From NCBI GenBank assembly GCA_964555625.1, contig CAZKTE010000001.1:62001-126000 (forward strand): DNA of 64,000 nt, written 5' to 3'. The notes below the pieces were generated by a model. It made no database searches. It was not told the origin of the DNA and worked only from the letters and a program-made list of their open reading frames with translations. A program made the translations under genes and the position numbers. The stretch's first letter is position 1. The number at the start of each line of letters is the position of its first letter. Below, piece after piece: positions 38,114-46,846 of the stretch. The stretch comes from CAZJKE01 sp964555625. Its GTDB lineage: Bacteria > Planctomycetota > Phycisphaerae > Phycisphaerales > SM1A02.

Positions 38114-39280
38114 TCAGTCAACCTGTTCCTCTGCCCCGATGATCTCATCGCCTGCGTCCTCGAGGGCCGGGGGCTCTGCCCCGATGACCTCACCCTCGGA
38201 CTCGACGATCGGCGCGTCCAGGTCGTCACTGGAGAACACCTCCGTATCACCCTCGCCTGCATCCAGGTATGAGACTGGTGCAGCAGCCACAACGCCTTCG
38301 GGAAGCTGAATGCCCAGCGTGAGCCCGATGTCCTCGAGCTTGCGCTTCACCTCCCGCAGCGAGGTGCGGCCGAAGCTTCGCAGTCCCAGCAGGCCTCGCT
38401 CATCGAGGGAGGCCAACTCGCCGACAGTCGTGATGTTTGCCGCCTCGAGGCAGTTCGATGATCGAACCGTCAGGTCCAGGTCGGAGACGGGCATGTTGAG
38501 CTTCGAGATCAACTCCTCGTCGACGGACGCCGCCTGCGCGGCCTCCTCGGTCACCAGATCGCTCCCGATGGAGCCGTACTGGACGAACGCGTTGAGATGC
38601 TTGCGGAGGATCTTCCCCGCCTCGACGAGGCACATGTCCGGCGTCACGGTGCCCTGCTTGGTCCAGATGTCCAGGACCAGGCGGTCGTAGTTGGTCTTCT
38701 GGCCGACGCGGGTGCTCTCGACGCGGTACCGCACCCGCTGCACTGGGCTGAAGACGGCATCGACGGGGATCTCTCCGATGACCTGCTCCTCGCGGCTGGC
38801 GAAGTGCTCGGCGGCCGGCACGTACCCACGGCCCTGGCCGATGGTCAACTCCATCTCGAAGTCGACTGCGTCCGTAAGCGTGGCGATGATGTGGTCGCCG
38901 TTGTGAATAGTCACCGACGAGTCGGTCTCGATGAGGTCCGCGGTGACCTCGCCCGGACCGCTTGCCGACAGCCGCAGCAGCTTGGGCTCGTCGCCCTCCA
39001 GGCTCACGACCAGTCCCTTGATGTTCAGGACGATGTCAACCATGTCCTGCACTACGCCCGGAAGCGTGCAGAACTCGTGCTCGGCGCCCTGAACGCGGAT
39101 CGCCGTGACCGCTGCGCCCTCGATGCTGCTGAGCAGCACGCGGCGAACGCTGTTTCCGATCGTCGTACCGAATCCGCGCTCGAACGGCTCGATCGTGAAC
39201 CGACCGAACGTATCGGTAGCGGACTGCTCGTCGAGCGTGACGCGGGCCGGAAGTTCCAATCCTCTCCATCGAACGTGCAT
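38114..39280 (-). CDS. rpoA: RNA polymerase alpha subunit
   Basis: 388 aa, about 50 longer than usual. Alpha-NTD has FTIEPFERGFGTTIGNSVRR and LLSSIEGAAVTAI. Alpha-CTD has SNCLEAANITTVGEL and GLRSFGRTSLREVKRKL. After the CTD comes an acidic tail of about 55 residues (EGDTEVFSSDDLDAP, ending IIGAEEQVD). It follows rpsK because rpsD is missing from this cluster. Confidence 0.97.
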   Translation of the reverse strand: MHVRWRGLELPARVTLDEQSATDTFGRFTIEPFERGFGTTIGNSVRRVLLSSIEGAAVTAIRVQGAEHEFCTLPGVVQDMVDIVLNIKGLVVSLEGDEPKLLRLSASGPGEVTADLIETDSSVTIHNGDHIIATLTDAVDFEMELTIGQGRGYVPAAEHFASREEQVIGEIPVDAVFSPVQRVRYRVESTRVGQKTNYDRLVLDIWTKQGTVTPDMCLVEAGKILRKHLNAFVQYGSIGSDLVTEEAAQAASVDEELISKLNMPVSDLDLTVRSSNCLEAANITTVGELASLDERGLLGLRSFGRTSLREVKRKLEDIGLTLGIQLPEGVVAAAPVSYLDAGEGDTEVFSSDDLDAPIVESEGEVIGAEPPALEDAGDEIIGAEEQVD

Positions 39281-39393
39281 GTCTCAACTCCAACTCGACA
39301 GTGGTTTCTCGAATCTTCGATCCTGGCCGGACTCGGATCGCGGTGACCTGTCGTCATCACCACGCCCATCTCCGTCGCAGGTACGTTTCCTGC

Positions 39394-39765
39394 TCAGACT
39401 CTTCGCTTCTTCCGTGGTCTGCAACCGTTGTGGGGAATGGGCGTGTGGTCCTCGACCGCCGACACATTCAGGCCGGATTGCACCAGAGCGGTGATCGCCG
39501 AGTCGCGGCCACTGCCTGGCCCCTTGACACGCACCTCGACTTCGTTGACGCCCATGCGGCGGCCCTTCTGGGCCACACGCTCGGCGGCACGCGTCGCTGC
39601 AAAGGGCGTCGCCTTGCGGGCGCCCTTGAAGCCGACGGTCCCGGCGGATTCCCAGCAGAGGGTCTCGCCGTTGAGATCGGTAAGCGTGATGATCGTGTTG
39701 TTGAACGTCGCGCGCACATGCACGATGGCCTTCCCGACATTCTTCCTGACCTTCTTCTTCGCCAT
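39394..39765 (-). CDS. rpsK: 30S ribosomal protein S11
   Basis: 123 aa. VHVRATFNNTIITLTDLNG, GFKGARKATPFAA and the C-terminal DHTPIPHNGCRPRKKRRV are diagnostic. It belongs to the 30S platform. It lies between rpsM and rpoA; the 113-nt gap to rpoA replaces the usual rpsD. Confidence 0.97.
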   Translation of the reverse strand: MAKKKVRKNVGKAIVHVRATFNNTIITLTDLNGETLCWESAGTVGFKGARKATPFAATRAAERVAQKGRRMGVNEVEVRVKGPGSGRDSAITALVQSGLNVSAVEDHTPIPHNGCRPRKKRRV

Positions 39766-39833
39766 ATCCCTGTCTTCCCTTTCGCTTCAGCGGTTCCCGC
39801 TTCCTCTCGGACGGGAACCTCGCGTCAGTTGAT

Positions 39834-40211
39834 CTAGCCCTTCACGCCCTTCTTGCCCGCCACGGTCTTCTTGCGACCCTTGCGGGTACGGGCGTTGCAC
39901 CGGGTGCGTTGTCCATGTACCGGCAGCCCCTTGCGGTGCCGCTCGCCGCGATAGCAGCGGATGTCCTTGAGCCGCTGAATGTTCTGCTGCACCTGCCGAC
40001 GCAGCGTGCCCTCCACGATGTGTGATGCATCGATGATCTGCGCAATGCGGCCGATGTCCTCGTCACCGAGGTCCTTGGCACGAATGTCCGGGTCGATAGT
40101 GGCCTCGGCCAGGATGTCGTCTGCGGCGCGGGGGCCGATGCCATAGATGTACCGCAGCGCGTAGCGGATCTTCTTACTCTCTGGAATGTCAACACCAGCA
40201 ATACGGGGCAT
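39834..40211 (-). CDS. rpsM: 30S ribosomal protein S13
   Basis: 125 aa. MPRIAGVDIPESKKIRYALR, YGIGPRAADDIL and RCYRGERHRKGLPVHGQRTR are diagnostic. A head protein contacting the P-site tRNA and L5. Its basic C-terminal tail is intact. Confidence 0.97.
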   Translation of the reverse strand: MPRIAGVDIPESKKIRYALRYIYGIGPRAADDILAEATIDPDIRAKDLGDEDIGRIAQIIDASHIVEGTLRRQVQQNIQRLKDIRCYRGERHRKGLPVHGQRTRCNARTRKGRKKTVAGKKGVKG

Positions 40212-40228
40212 GTTCCAGTTCCTCGCGT

Positions 40229-40345
40229 CTAACCCTGCCTGGCCTTGAGCCGGGGGTTCTTCTTGTTGATGACGTACCGCTTGCCCTTTCGAATCACGAT
40301 CTGGCAGTCCTTGGTGCGTCTCTTGATGCTGCTTCGTACCTTCAT
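40229..40345 (-). CDS. rpmJ: 50S ribosomal protein L36, zinc-free form
   Basis: 38 aa, my translation: begins MKVRSSIKRRTKDCQIV and ends NPRLKARQG. Length and position between infA and rpsM fit L36. The zinc-ribbon form has three Cys and one His; only one Cys remains, so this is the C-minus type. The ORF is too short for most gene-length cut-offs. Confidence 0.9.
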   Translation of the reverse strand: MKVRSSIKRRTKDCQIVIRKGKRYVINKKNPRLKARQG

Positions 40346-40365
40346 GGTTCCTCTATCCCTTGCGT

Positions 40366-40581
40366 TCAGTGCCGGTAGGTAATGCGGCCCTTGGTCATGT
40401 CGTAGGGGCTGATCTCGACGGAAACCATGTCGCCGGGCAGGATGCGAATGTAGTAGCGCCGCATCTTCCCACTGATGTAGGCCAGAATCTCCTGTCCGTT
40501 CTCGAGCTTCACCTTGAAGCGCGCATCCGGGAGGGCCTCTACAACCTCGGCTTCCAACTTGATCTTCTCTTCCTTCGCCAC
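40366..40581 (-). CDS. infA: translation initiation factor IF-1
   Basis: 71 aa, exact family length. The OB-fold carries FKVKLENGQEILAYISGKMR and RILPGDMVSVEISPYDMTKG. It binds the 30S A site during initiation. It lies between secY and rpmJ; map and adk, frequent neighbours, are absent. Confidence 0.97.
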   Translation of the reverse strand: MAKEEKIKLEAEVVEALPDARFKVKLENGQEILAYISGKMRRYYIRILPGDMVSVEISPYDMTKGRITYRH

Positions 40582-40593
40582 TGTTTCTCCGTG

Positions 40594-42003
40594 TCAGGCC
40601 CTCTGTGGCCGTCGCCCCATGCGTGACTGCGACGGTCCCTCGAAGAATCCCTGGTAGTTGCGCATCAGGAGGTTTGCCTCGATGCGCTGGATGAGGTCGA
40701 GCCCGACGCTCACCACGATCAATAGCCCCGTTCCACCGAGGAAACTCGACACGAGGAAGGGGATCTGCATTTCACGTGCCACGATGGACGGGATGACCGC
40801 GATCACCGCCAAGAACCCGGCACCCACGTAGGTGATGCGTTCCACGACGGTCTCGAGGTACTCGGCGGTTCTCGGCCCGGGCCGCAGGCCCGGGATGAAG
40901 CTGCCGTTGTCGCGCAATTGGCGCGCCATGTCCTCGGGACTGAAGACGATCGTCGTCCAGAAGTAACTGAAGAAGTAGATCAGCGTGATCTCGAGCACGA
41001 TGTAGGGGTACTCGCCCATCTGGAAGTTCGCGTTCAGGAAGCCCGTGGTCGCCCGCCACCACTCGGCGGTGTCCGGCGACGCCGAAGCGGCGCTCTGGAG
41101 GTACCCGAAGAAGGCCGAGGGGAAGATCAGCAGCGAACTGGCGAAGATGATGGGCATGACGCCGGCGTGGTTGACCCGCAGCGGCAGGTAGTGCTTGACA
41201 CCTCCATAAACCTTGCGACCACGGGTGTGCCGCGCCTGCTGGATCGGGATGCGTCGCTGGGCGACAGTAATCACGATCGCGCCTGCCACGACCAAGACAA
41301 ATGCGCTAACGAGGAAGATCACTCCAAGCAGCCCGATCTTGCCGACCACCTGCTGGGAACTGTCGAAGTTGCCAATGACCCACTCAACTGCGTTGGGCAT
41401 CTGTGCGATGATCCCTGCGGTGAGGATCAAGGAGACACCGTTTCCGATGCCGTACTTGTCGATCTGCTCACCGAGCCACATCAGGAAGATGGAGCCGGCT
41501 GTCAGGACCGTGATGCCCGCTAGGAAGAAGACCAACTGGGCACCGGGCCCGAGGAACTCGGGTTTGATGAGCCCCTGCGCACCGATGAACTTGAGCCACA
41601 TCATCGACTGGATCAGGCACATGCCCACGGTGGCGTAGCGGGTCCACTCGGTAATCTTCTGGTGGCCGGCGGCACCCTCCTTCTTGAGTTCCTGCAGTCG
41701 CGGAACGACCGACTGGAGCAACTGGAAGATGATCGCCGCCGTGATGTAGGGCATGATGCCCAGGCCGAAAATGGTCGACTGTGAGAAGGAACCACCGCTG
41801 AAGATGGACGCATAGTCGAGGAACTTGCCCCACCCGCTGGAACTCTCCGATGCCTTGGCGGCCGCTTCTATCATCTGCGTCTGGTCGACGCCGGGAAGCG
41901 GAATCCAGAACCCTACGCGATAGACCACCAGCATGCTCAGGGTGAAGAGCACGCGGTTGCGCAGGTCGGGAATCCGGAAGATGTTGAGTGCCGCTCGGAT
42001 CAT
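40594..42003 (-). CDS. secY: protein translocase subunit SecY
   Basis: 469 aa with ten membrane helices. Landmarks are RIPDLRNRVLFTLSMLVVYR, the plug/TM2 region with GIMPYITAAIIFQLLQSV and the cytoplasmic loop PGLRPGPRTAEYLETVVER. It forms the Sec channel with SecE/G. ATG 42003 follows rplO by about 16 nt. Confidence 0.96.
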   Translation of the reverse strand: MIRAALNIFRIPDLRNRVLFTLSMLVVYRVGFWIPLPGVDQTQMIEAAAKASESSSGWGKFLDYASIFSGGSFSQSTIFGLGIMPYITAAIIFQLLQSVVPRLQELKKEGAAGHQKITEWTRYATVGMCLIQSMMWLKFIGAQGLIKPEFLGPGAQLVFFLAGITVLTAGSIFLMWLGEQIDKYGIGNGVSLILTAGIIAQMPNAVEWVIGNFDSSQQVVGKIGLLGVIFLVSAFVLVVAGAIVITVAQRRIPIQQARHTRGRKVYGGVKHYLPLRVNHAGVMPIIFASSLLIFPSAFFGYLQSAASASPDTAEWWRATTGFLNANFQMGEYPYIVLEITLIYFFSYFWTTIVFSPEDMARQLRDNGSFIPGLRPGPRTAEYLETVVERITYVGAGFLAVIAVIPSIVAREMQIPFLVSSFLGGTGLLIVVSVGLDLIQRIEANLLMRNYQGFFEGPSQSRMGRRPQRA

Positions 42004-42019
42004 CGTCTACTAGGGGAGA

Positions 42020-42770
42020 TCAGGCGTCGCCCTCCTCCTTGCGCTCCTCGTCCTCCGTGGGTGCNNNNNNNNNNNNNNNNNNNNNNNNNNNNNNNNNNNN
42101 NNNNNNNNNNNNNNNNNNNNNNNNNNNNNNNNNNNNNNNNNNNNNNNNNNNNNNNNNNNNNNNNGGGTGCGTCGTCAGCCGGAGCCTCCTCGGCAGGCGC
42201 ATCCTCGGCGGGTGCGTCGTCGGCCGAGGCCTCCTCGGAGGGCGCGTCCTCGGCAGGCGTGGCGGATTCCTCCTTCGCCTTGGGCGCGGCCTTTGGCTTC
42301 GCCGGGCGGGTCCACTTCTTTCGAACCACGATCGTGACGCTGCCGCCGGCCGCCTCGATCTTGGCGAGGGCCGACGCGGAGCACTTGGCCACGGTGACGT
42401 CGAGCTTGATCGTCAATTCACCGTCACCGAGGATCTTCACCGGGAGATTAGCGTCGCGGATGAGCCCGCTCGCCGCCAGTGTCTCGGCATTGATCGTGGC
42501 ACCCGTCTTGAAGCGCTCCTGGATCGCCGACACGTTGACGACGTGGTAGTGCGTCCTGAAGGGCGCGTTCGTGAAGCCGCGCTTGGGCAGCCGCCGAAAG
42601 AGTGGCATCTGGCCACCCTCGAAGGCGGGTCGCCGCGTGTAGCCGCTGCGCGAACCGGCGCCCTTGTGGCCGCGACCGCAGGTCTTTCCGTGGCCGCTGC
42701 CATGGCCGCGACCGACGCGCTTGCGGGACTTGTACTTGCCCGCCTGCTGCGTGATCTCGTGGATCATCAT
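42020..42770 (-). CDS. rplO: 50S ribosomal protein L15 with acidic tail interrupted by an assembly gap
   Basis: The L15 core is clear: KSRKRVGRGHGSGHGKTCGR, GGQMPLFRRLPKRGFTN. After about residue 155 the chain becomes a repeated Ala/Glu/Asp/Pro tail (AEDAPAEEAPADDAP). The 100-N gap (42065-42164) falls inside it. Past the gap the frame reading TEDEERKEEGDA-stop (42020) continues the tail, so I end the gene there. The gap length is arbitrary and tail length is unknown. The start overlaps the rpsE stop by ATGA. Confidence 0.9.
42065..42164. other. assembly gap (100 N) in the rplO tail
   Basis: Both flanks encode the same Ala/Glu/Asp-rich repeat, which probably broke the assembly. The flanks share only about 6 bases (GGGTGC), unlike the first gap. 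Confidence 0.9.
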
Positions 42771-43357
42771 GATGCTGTTGCCTCCGTCGCCTGAGCTTCC
42801 TCGGCCTCGGCGGACTCCTCGGCCTCAGGTGCCTCGCTTGGTGCGTGTGTGATCTCAGGACGCGTCGCGTCGATCTCGACGCCCCGCAGCGCTGCGATCT
42901 GTTCGCGCGAGCGGAGCTTGCCGAGCCCGTCGAGTACGGCCTTGACGAGGTTCTTGGGGTTCGTCGATCCGTATGACTTGGTCATGCAGTCGGTCACGCC
43001 CACCAGTTCCAGCACGGCACGCACGGCCGCGCCGGCGATGACGCCGGTGCCCGGTGCCGCTGGAACGAGCCGGACCTTGCAGGCACCGAACGTTCCGTTG
43101 ACTTCGTGGGGAATCGTCGACCCCACAAGTGGGAAGAGCCGCATCGCCCGTCGCGCCTTCTTCTGCGCCTTCTCGATGGCAGGTGGCACCTGATTGGCCT
43201 TTCCGTACCCGATGCCTACGCGACCGTCGCGGTCACCGGTGACCACCAGCGATGAGAAGCTGAAGCGCCGACCACCCTTGACGGTGGCGGCGGTGCGATA
43301 GACGCCCACTGTCGTGGACTCGATCCCGGATGTGTCTACTTCGTACTTCCTGGCCAT
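42767..43357 (-). CDS. rpsE: 30S ribosomal protein S5 with acidic tail
   Basis: 196 aa. Core motifs are VKGGRRFSFSSLVVTGDRDG, GYGKANQVPPAIEKA and VPAAPGTGVIAGAAVRAVLE. S5 supports decoding accuracy. The last 30 residues (EAPEAEESAEAEEAQATEA) form an acidic tail. rplO follows with ATGA overlap; rpmD (L30), normally between them, is absent. Confidence 0.96.
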   Translation of the reverse strand: MARKYEVDTSGIESTTVGVYRTAATVKGGRRFSFSSLVVTGDRDGRVGIGYGKANQVPPAIEKAQKKARRAMRLFPLVGSTIPHEVNGTFGACKVRLVPAAPGTGVIAGAAVRAVLELVGVTDCMTKSYGSTNPKNLVKAVLDGLGKLRSREQIAALRGVEIDATRPEITHAPSEAPEAEESAEAEEAQATEATAS

Positions 43358-43373
43358 GACTCGCTCTCGTTCC

Positions 43374-43736
43374 TCAGAAGGACAGGCCGCCCTCCCTCGC
43401 CGCGTCGGCGAGGGCCTTGACCCGACCGTGATACCTGTACCCGTTGCGATCGAAGACCACGTTGTTAACGCCGGCCTCCTTCACCTTCTTGGCAATGCGC
43501 TTGCCGACCTCGGTCGCCGCCTCGCAATTTCCACCGGCGGCAAGACGACCGCCCTTCTCGATGCTTGAGGCGGTTGCGATCGTGCGTCCAGAGGTGTCAT
43601 CCACCACCTGCACGTAGATCTGCTTGAGGGATCGCCGCACCGTCATGCGCGGGCGATCTGGCATGCCGAAGACCCGCTTGCGAATACCGCGTCGACGGCG
43701 AATGTGGCGTGCGTGCTTTGATTCAACTCGGTTCAT
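43374..43736 (-). CDS. rplR: 50S ribosomal protein L18
   Basis: 120 aa. RHIRRRRGIRKRVFG, IYVQVVDDTSGRTIATAS and VVFDRNGYRYHGRVKALADA are diagnostic. It binds 5S rRNA with L5. Normal length and position between rplF and rpsE. Confidence 0.96.
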   Translation of the reverse strand: MNRVESKHARHIRRRRGIRKRVFGMPDRPRMTVRRSLKQIYVQVVDDTSGRTIATASSIEKGGRLAAGGNCEAATEVGKRIAKKVKEAGVNNVVFDRNGYRYHGRVKALADAAREGGLSF

Positions 43737-43757
43737 TGCTCGTGCCTTCCCCCTCGA

Positions 43758-44318
43758 TCAGACCCCGAAGGCCTTGCCCTGCTTGCGGATGATGACCTCG
43801 TCGTGATACATGATTCCCTTGCCGTTGTATGGCTCGGGTGGTCGCTTGGAGCGGATCTCCGCAGCGAACTGGCCGACGGCCTGCTTGTCTGCGCCGGTCA
43901 CCGTTACAGCCGTGTTCTTCTCCACATCGAACGTCACGCCCGCAGGCGCCTCGATGGTGACGGGATGGCAGAAGCCGATGTTGAGGACAATGTTCTGGCC
44001 CTGGGCCTGAGCGTTCCAACCGACGCCGACGATGTTGAGCTTCTTGGTGAAGCCCTGCGAGGCGCCCACGACCATGCCGTTGATGCGAGAACGCACCGTG
44101 CCCCAGAAGGCGCGGGACTCGCGGCTCTCGTCGCCCTCGCCGGCGACCGTGCAGACCACCTGCTTGCCGGCCTCGTCGTGCTCCACGGCGATCTCGGGCC
44201 GCCACTGGTAGGTGAGATTGCCCTTGGGGCCCTTCACCTCGATGGTGCGCGTCCCCTGGTCGAGTCGAACCTCGAGACCGGAGGGAACAGGAATTGGTTG
44301 ACTGCCTATGCGAGACAT
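43758..44318 (-). CDS. rplF: 50S ribosomal protein L6
   Basis: 186 aa from ATG 44318 (MSRIGSQPIPVPSGLEV). Two L6 repeats are seen, with VKGPKGNL and the C-terminal RPPEPYNGKGIMYHDEVI. It lies near the sarcin-ricin loop. The upstream in-frame start at 44357 overlaps rpsH and is not homologous. Confidence 0.96.
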   Translation of the reverse strand: MSRIGSQPIPVPSGLEVRLDQGTRTIEVKGPKGNLTYQWRPEIAVEHDEAGKQVVCTVAGEGDESRESRAFWGTVRSRINGMVVGASQGFTKKLNIVGVGWNAQAQGQNIVLNIGFCHPVTIEAPAGVTFDVEKNTAVTVTGADKQAVGQFAAEIRSKRPPEPYNGKGIMYHDEVIIRKQGKAFGV

Positions 44319-44328
44319 GTTGCTTCCC

Positions 44329-44727
44329 TCAGGCCACCGTGGCGACGACCTCGCCACCGACCCGTTCCTTCCTGCAGCGACGATCGCTCATGACTCCCTG
44401 GCTCGTGGAGACGATGGCGATGCCCAGGCCGCCAAGCGGCGCGGGCAGGTCCTCGACCCCGTTGTAGATCCGACGCCCGGGCTTGGACGCTCGGTCGATC
44501 TGCGTGATCGCCGGCTCACCGCGATCGCCGTATCGCAGATTCACATCGAGGCGACCTTGGGGGCCCTCTTCGACGACATCGAACCCGTCGATGAATCCCT
44601 CGTCGGCGAGCACCTGGGCCACGCCACGATTGAGCTTGTTGTTCAAACACGCAACCGACGGCGCGTGATTGCGCACCGCGTTGCGGATGCGTGTGAGCAT
44701 GTCGGCTGTCAAGTCCTGTTGAGACAT
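44329..44727 (-). CDS. rpsH: 30S ribosomal protein S8
   Basis: 132 aa. DMLTRIRNAVRNHAPSV, LADEGFIDGFDV and GIAIVSTSQGVMSDRRCRK (the STSxG motif) are diagnostic. S8 binds 16S rRNA centrally and in enterobacteria represses the spc operon by binding near rplE. Confidence 0.96.
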   Translation of the reverse strand: MSQQDLTADMLTRIRNAVRNHAPSVACLNNKLNRGVAQVLADEGFIDGFDVVEEGPQGRLDVNLRYGDRGEPAITQIDRASKPGRRIYNGVEDLPAPLGGLGIAIVSTSQGVMSDRRCRKERVGGEVVATVA

Positions 44728-44767
44728 CTCGAACTCCGTGGTTCGCGGCTGACGCCGCGCGGGGGGG

Positions 44768-44953
44768 TTACCAGCTTGCCTTTCGCATTCCGGGAATCTT
44801 GCCTTCCAGCGCGAGCTGGCGAAGCACTATGCGACTGACACCGAACTTTCGGTAGACGCCGCGGCTCCGACCGGTGATCTGGCACCGGTTCTTCCTGCGC
44901 GATGAGAACTTGGGCTCTCTCTTCATGCGGGCAAATGTTCGCTTGCTGGCCAT
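44768..44953 (-). CDS. rpsN: 30S ribosomal protein S14, short zinc-free form
   Basis: 61 aa, the length of the type-Z short form. Yet RRKNRCQITGRSRGVYRKFG and VSRIVLRQLALEG keep only one of the four zinc cysteines; the second CxxC has become SRIV. It ends GMRKASW as usual. This is a C-minus variant on the short-form backbone. Confidence 0.93.
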   Translation of the reverse strand: MASKRTFARMKREPKFSSRRKNRCQITGRSRGVYRKFGVSRIVLRQLALEGKIPGMRKASW

Positions 44954-44962
44954 CTGCTGTCC

Positions 44963-45541
44963 TTACTCCTCGTCCCGCCGAAACGGCATGCCCAGCCCAT
45001 CGAGCAGGAAGCGGCTGCGCTCGGGCGTCGAGTCTTCGAAGACGAGATTGATGTTCATGCCATGGGTGAAGTTCACCTCGCCCATGTTGATCTCGGGCCA
45101 GACCGCCTGCTCGGTCAGTCCCATCGAGTAGTTCCCGGCGCCGTCGAACGACGTGTCGCTGAGCCCACGGAAGTCCTTGATGCGCGGCACCGCCAGGTTG
45201 ATCAGGCGATCGAGGAAGTGCCACATCCGATCCCCGCGGAGCGTGACCATGTAGGCCGACGGCGAGCCCTCGCGAACATTGAAGTTCGAGACGGACTTGC
45301 GGGCGAGCACCATGACCGGCCGCTGGCCCGTGATCGTCGTCAGCGTGGAGGTCACCGTGTCGGCGATCTCCTGCTTGAGCTTCTGGGTGTCGAGGAACCG
45401 CCCGATGCCGCAGTTGACGATGATCTTCGAGAGCGACGGCGCCTCGAGGACATTGGAGAGCCCGAACTCCTCGAGCAGCTTTGGGCGCACCGTCTCCTCG
45501 TAGAGGGCGGCGAGTGTCGGCTTTTCTGTCGTGGCAACCAT
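44963..45541 (-). CDS. rplE: 50S ribosomal protein L5
   Basis: 192 aa. SKIIVNCGIGRFLDTQKLKQ, MVTLRGDRMWHFLDRLINLA and PRIKDFRGLSDTSFDGAGNY are diagnostic. It binds 5S rRNA and contacts S13. Spacing to rplX and rpsN is 9 nt each. Confidence 0.97.
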   Translation of the reverse strand: MVATTEKPTLAALYEETVRPKLLEEFGLSNVLEAPSLSKIIVNCGIGRFLDTQKLKQEIADTVTSTLTTITGQRPVMVLARKSVSNFNVREGSPSAYMVTLRGDRMWHFLDRLINLAVPRIKDFRGLSDTSFDGAGNYSMGLTEQAVWPEINMGEVNFTHGMNINLVFEDSTPERSRFLLDGLGMPFRRDEE

Positions 45542-45550
45542 CAGTCGTTC

Positions 45551-45910
45551 CTACTTGGAGGCCTCGGCGGATCGAATCTCGCCCAGCACCTTCACCACCA
45601 TCTTGCCCTTGTCGTCGCGGGCGACGCCCAGGCGCACCTTCGACCCGTCATCGCGGGTCTCGAAGCGAACGCGGGCGGGATTGCCTTCGACGACCGGGCT
45701 TACATTGCTTGCGTGGATGGACATCTCGCTTCGAAGTTGGCCACCCTTGGGATTGGCCTGGGAGGGCTTGATGTTGCGTGTCCGCACGTTCACTCCCTTG
45801 ACGATGACGCGGCCGGTCTTCGTGATGACGCGCAGCACCTCGCCGACGGCACCCTTCTCGTTGCCGGCGGTCACCATGACCGTGTCACCCTTTCGTACGT
45901 GCTTTGGCAT
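45551..45910 (-). CDS. rplX: 50S ribosomal protein L24
   Basis: 119 aa. The KOW motif is KGDTVMVTAGNEKGAVGEV, followed by KTGRVIVKGVNV and VSPVVEGNPARVRFETRDDG. An assembly-initiator protein of 50S. Start and the rplN stop share one base (TGATG). Confidence 0.96.
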   Translation of the reverse strand: MPKHVRKGDTVMVTAGNEKGAVGEVLRVITKTGRVIVKGVNVRTRNIKPSQANPKGGQLRSEMSIHASNVSPVVEGNPARVRFETRDDGSKVRLGVARDDKGKMVVKVLGEIRSAEASK

Positions 45911-46296
45911 CAGACGACCTCCGAGGCAAGTGAAACGATCTTCATGTACGACTGCTCGCGAAGCTCACGGGCCACGGCGCCGAAGATGCGGGTCCCGGTG
46001 GGATTCCCGTCTTCGCCGATGAGCACGCAGGCGTTCGAGTCGAATCGCACGTACGACCCATCCTTGCGGCGGGTCGGATACTTGGTGCGAACGATAACGG
46101 CGCGGACCTTGTCACCCTGCTTCACCTGGGCGTTCGGGAGCGCCTTCTTCACGGCACAGACGATTCGATCACCGACGCCGACGGCGCGGCGGGTGTAGCG
46201 GCCACGGGCGGTCGACCCGCCGAGCACGCCGATGACGTGCACGATGCGAGCACCGCTGTTGTCTGCAACCTCTAGTCTGGATTCCTTCTGAATCAT
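45910..46296 (-). CDS. rplN: 50S ribosomal protein L14
   Basis: 128 aa. MIQKESRLEVADNSGAR, VGDRIVCAVKKALPN and RFDSNACVLIGEDGNPTGTR are diagnostic. It contacts 16S rRNA at an inter-subunit bridge. A few residues longer than the 122-aa standard. Confidence 0.97.
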   Translation of the reverse strand: MIQKESRLEVADNSGARIVHVIGVLGGSTARGRYTRRAVGVGDRIVCAVKKALPNAQVKQGDKVRAVIVRTKYPTRRKDGSYVRFDSNACVLIGEDGNPTGTRIFGAVARELREQSYMKIVSLASEVV

Positions 46297-46311
46297 CGTC
46301 GATGTCCCTTG

Positions 46312-46590
46312 TCAGGCCTTCGCAGCCTCGATCACGCGGGTCAGCGCCCACGACTTGGTCTTGGAGATCGGTCGGCACTCGGCAATCTCCACGCGGTCGC
46401 CGACCTTCGACTCGTTCTGCTCGTCGTGTACGTGCAGCACGGTCCGGCGGCGGATGTACTTGCCGTACTTGGGGTGCTTGGCCGAGAACTGGATGACGAC
46501 CTTGCGCGTCTTGTCACGCGCATCGCTTGCGACGATGCCGACGCGGCGAGGTGCGGTATCCGAGATCTTGATGTCCTTCGTGTGACTCAC
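46312..46590 (-). CDS. rpsQ: 30S ribosomal protein S17
   Basis: 92 aa from GTG 46590. The core is RRVGIVASDARDKTRKVVI, AKHPKYGKYIRRRTVLHVHD and GDRVEIAECRPISKTKSW. GTG 46590 has AGGTGG 8 nt upstream and gives near-standard length; GTGs at 46602 and 46632 are in frame, the last overlapping rpmC. Confidence 0.92.
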   Translation of the reverse strand: MSHTKDIKISDTAPRRVGIVASDARDKTRKVVIQFSAKHPKYGKYIRRRTVLHVHDEQNESKVGDRVEIAECRPISKTKSWALTRVIEAAKA

Positions 46591-46615
46591 TGCTTCATCC
46601 ACCTGTTCATTGACT

Positions 46616-46816
46616 TCACGATGCCGCGGCACCTGCGCGGACGGTCTGCTCGCTCAGCAGCCGCGCGATGTCCTTCTTGATCTTCGCGAACTGCGAGGTG
46701 TCCTGGATCTTCTCGGTCACGGCCTGCGTGCGAAGCTCGAAGAGCTTTCTGCGCAGGTTCCCGACCTCAATGGCCAGTTCCTCGTCGCCAAGCTTGTGTA
46801 CTTCTCGTGCCTTCAT
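46616..46816 (-). CDS. rpmC: 50S ribosomal protein L29
   Basis: 66 aa. MKAREVHKLGDEELAIEV, LRRKLFELRTQAVTEKIQD and KIKKDIARLLSE form the two-helix hairpin of L29. It lies at the tunnel exit, between rplP and rpsQ. Confidence 0.95.
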   Translation of the reverse strand: MKAREVHKLGDEELAIEVGNLRRKLFELRTQAVTEKIQDTSQFAKIKKDIARLLSEQTVRAGAAAS

Positions 46817-46846
46817 CTCGAATACTGCCTCTCGTGCATCCCCGCC

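Noticed and set aside
42061..42549. Plus-strand Gly/Ala/Ser repeat protein opposite the L15 tail
   Set aside because: It is the antisense reading of the Glu/Asp/Ala/Pro tail repeats and crosses the N gap.
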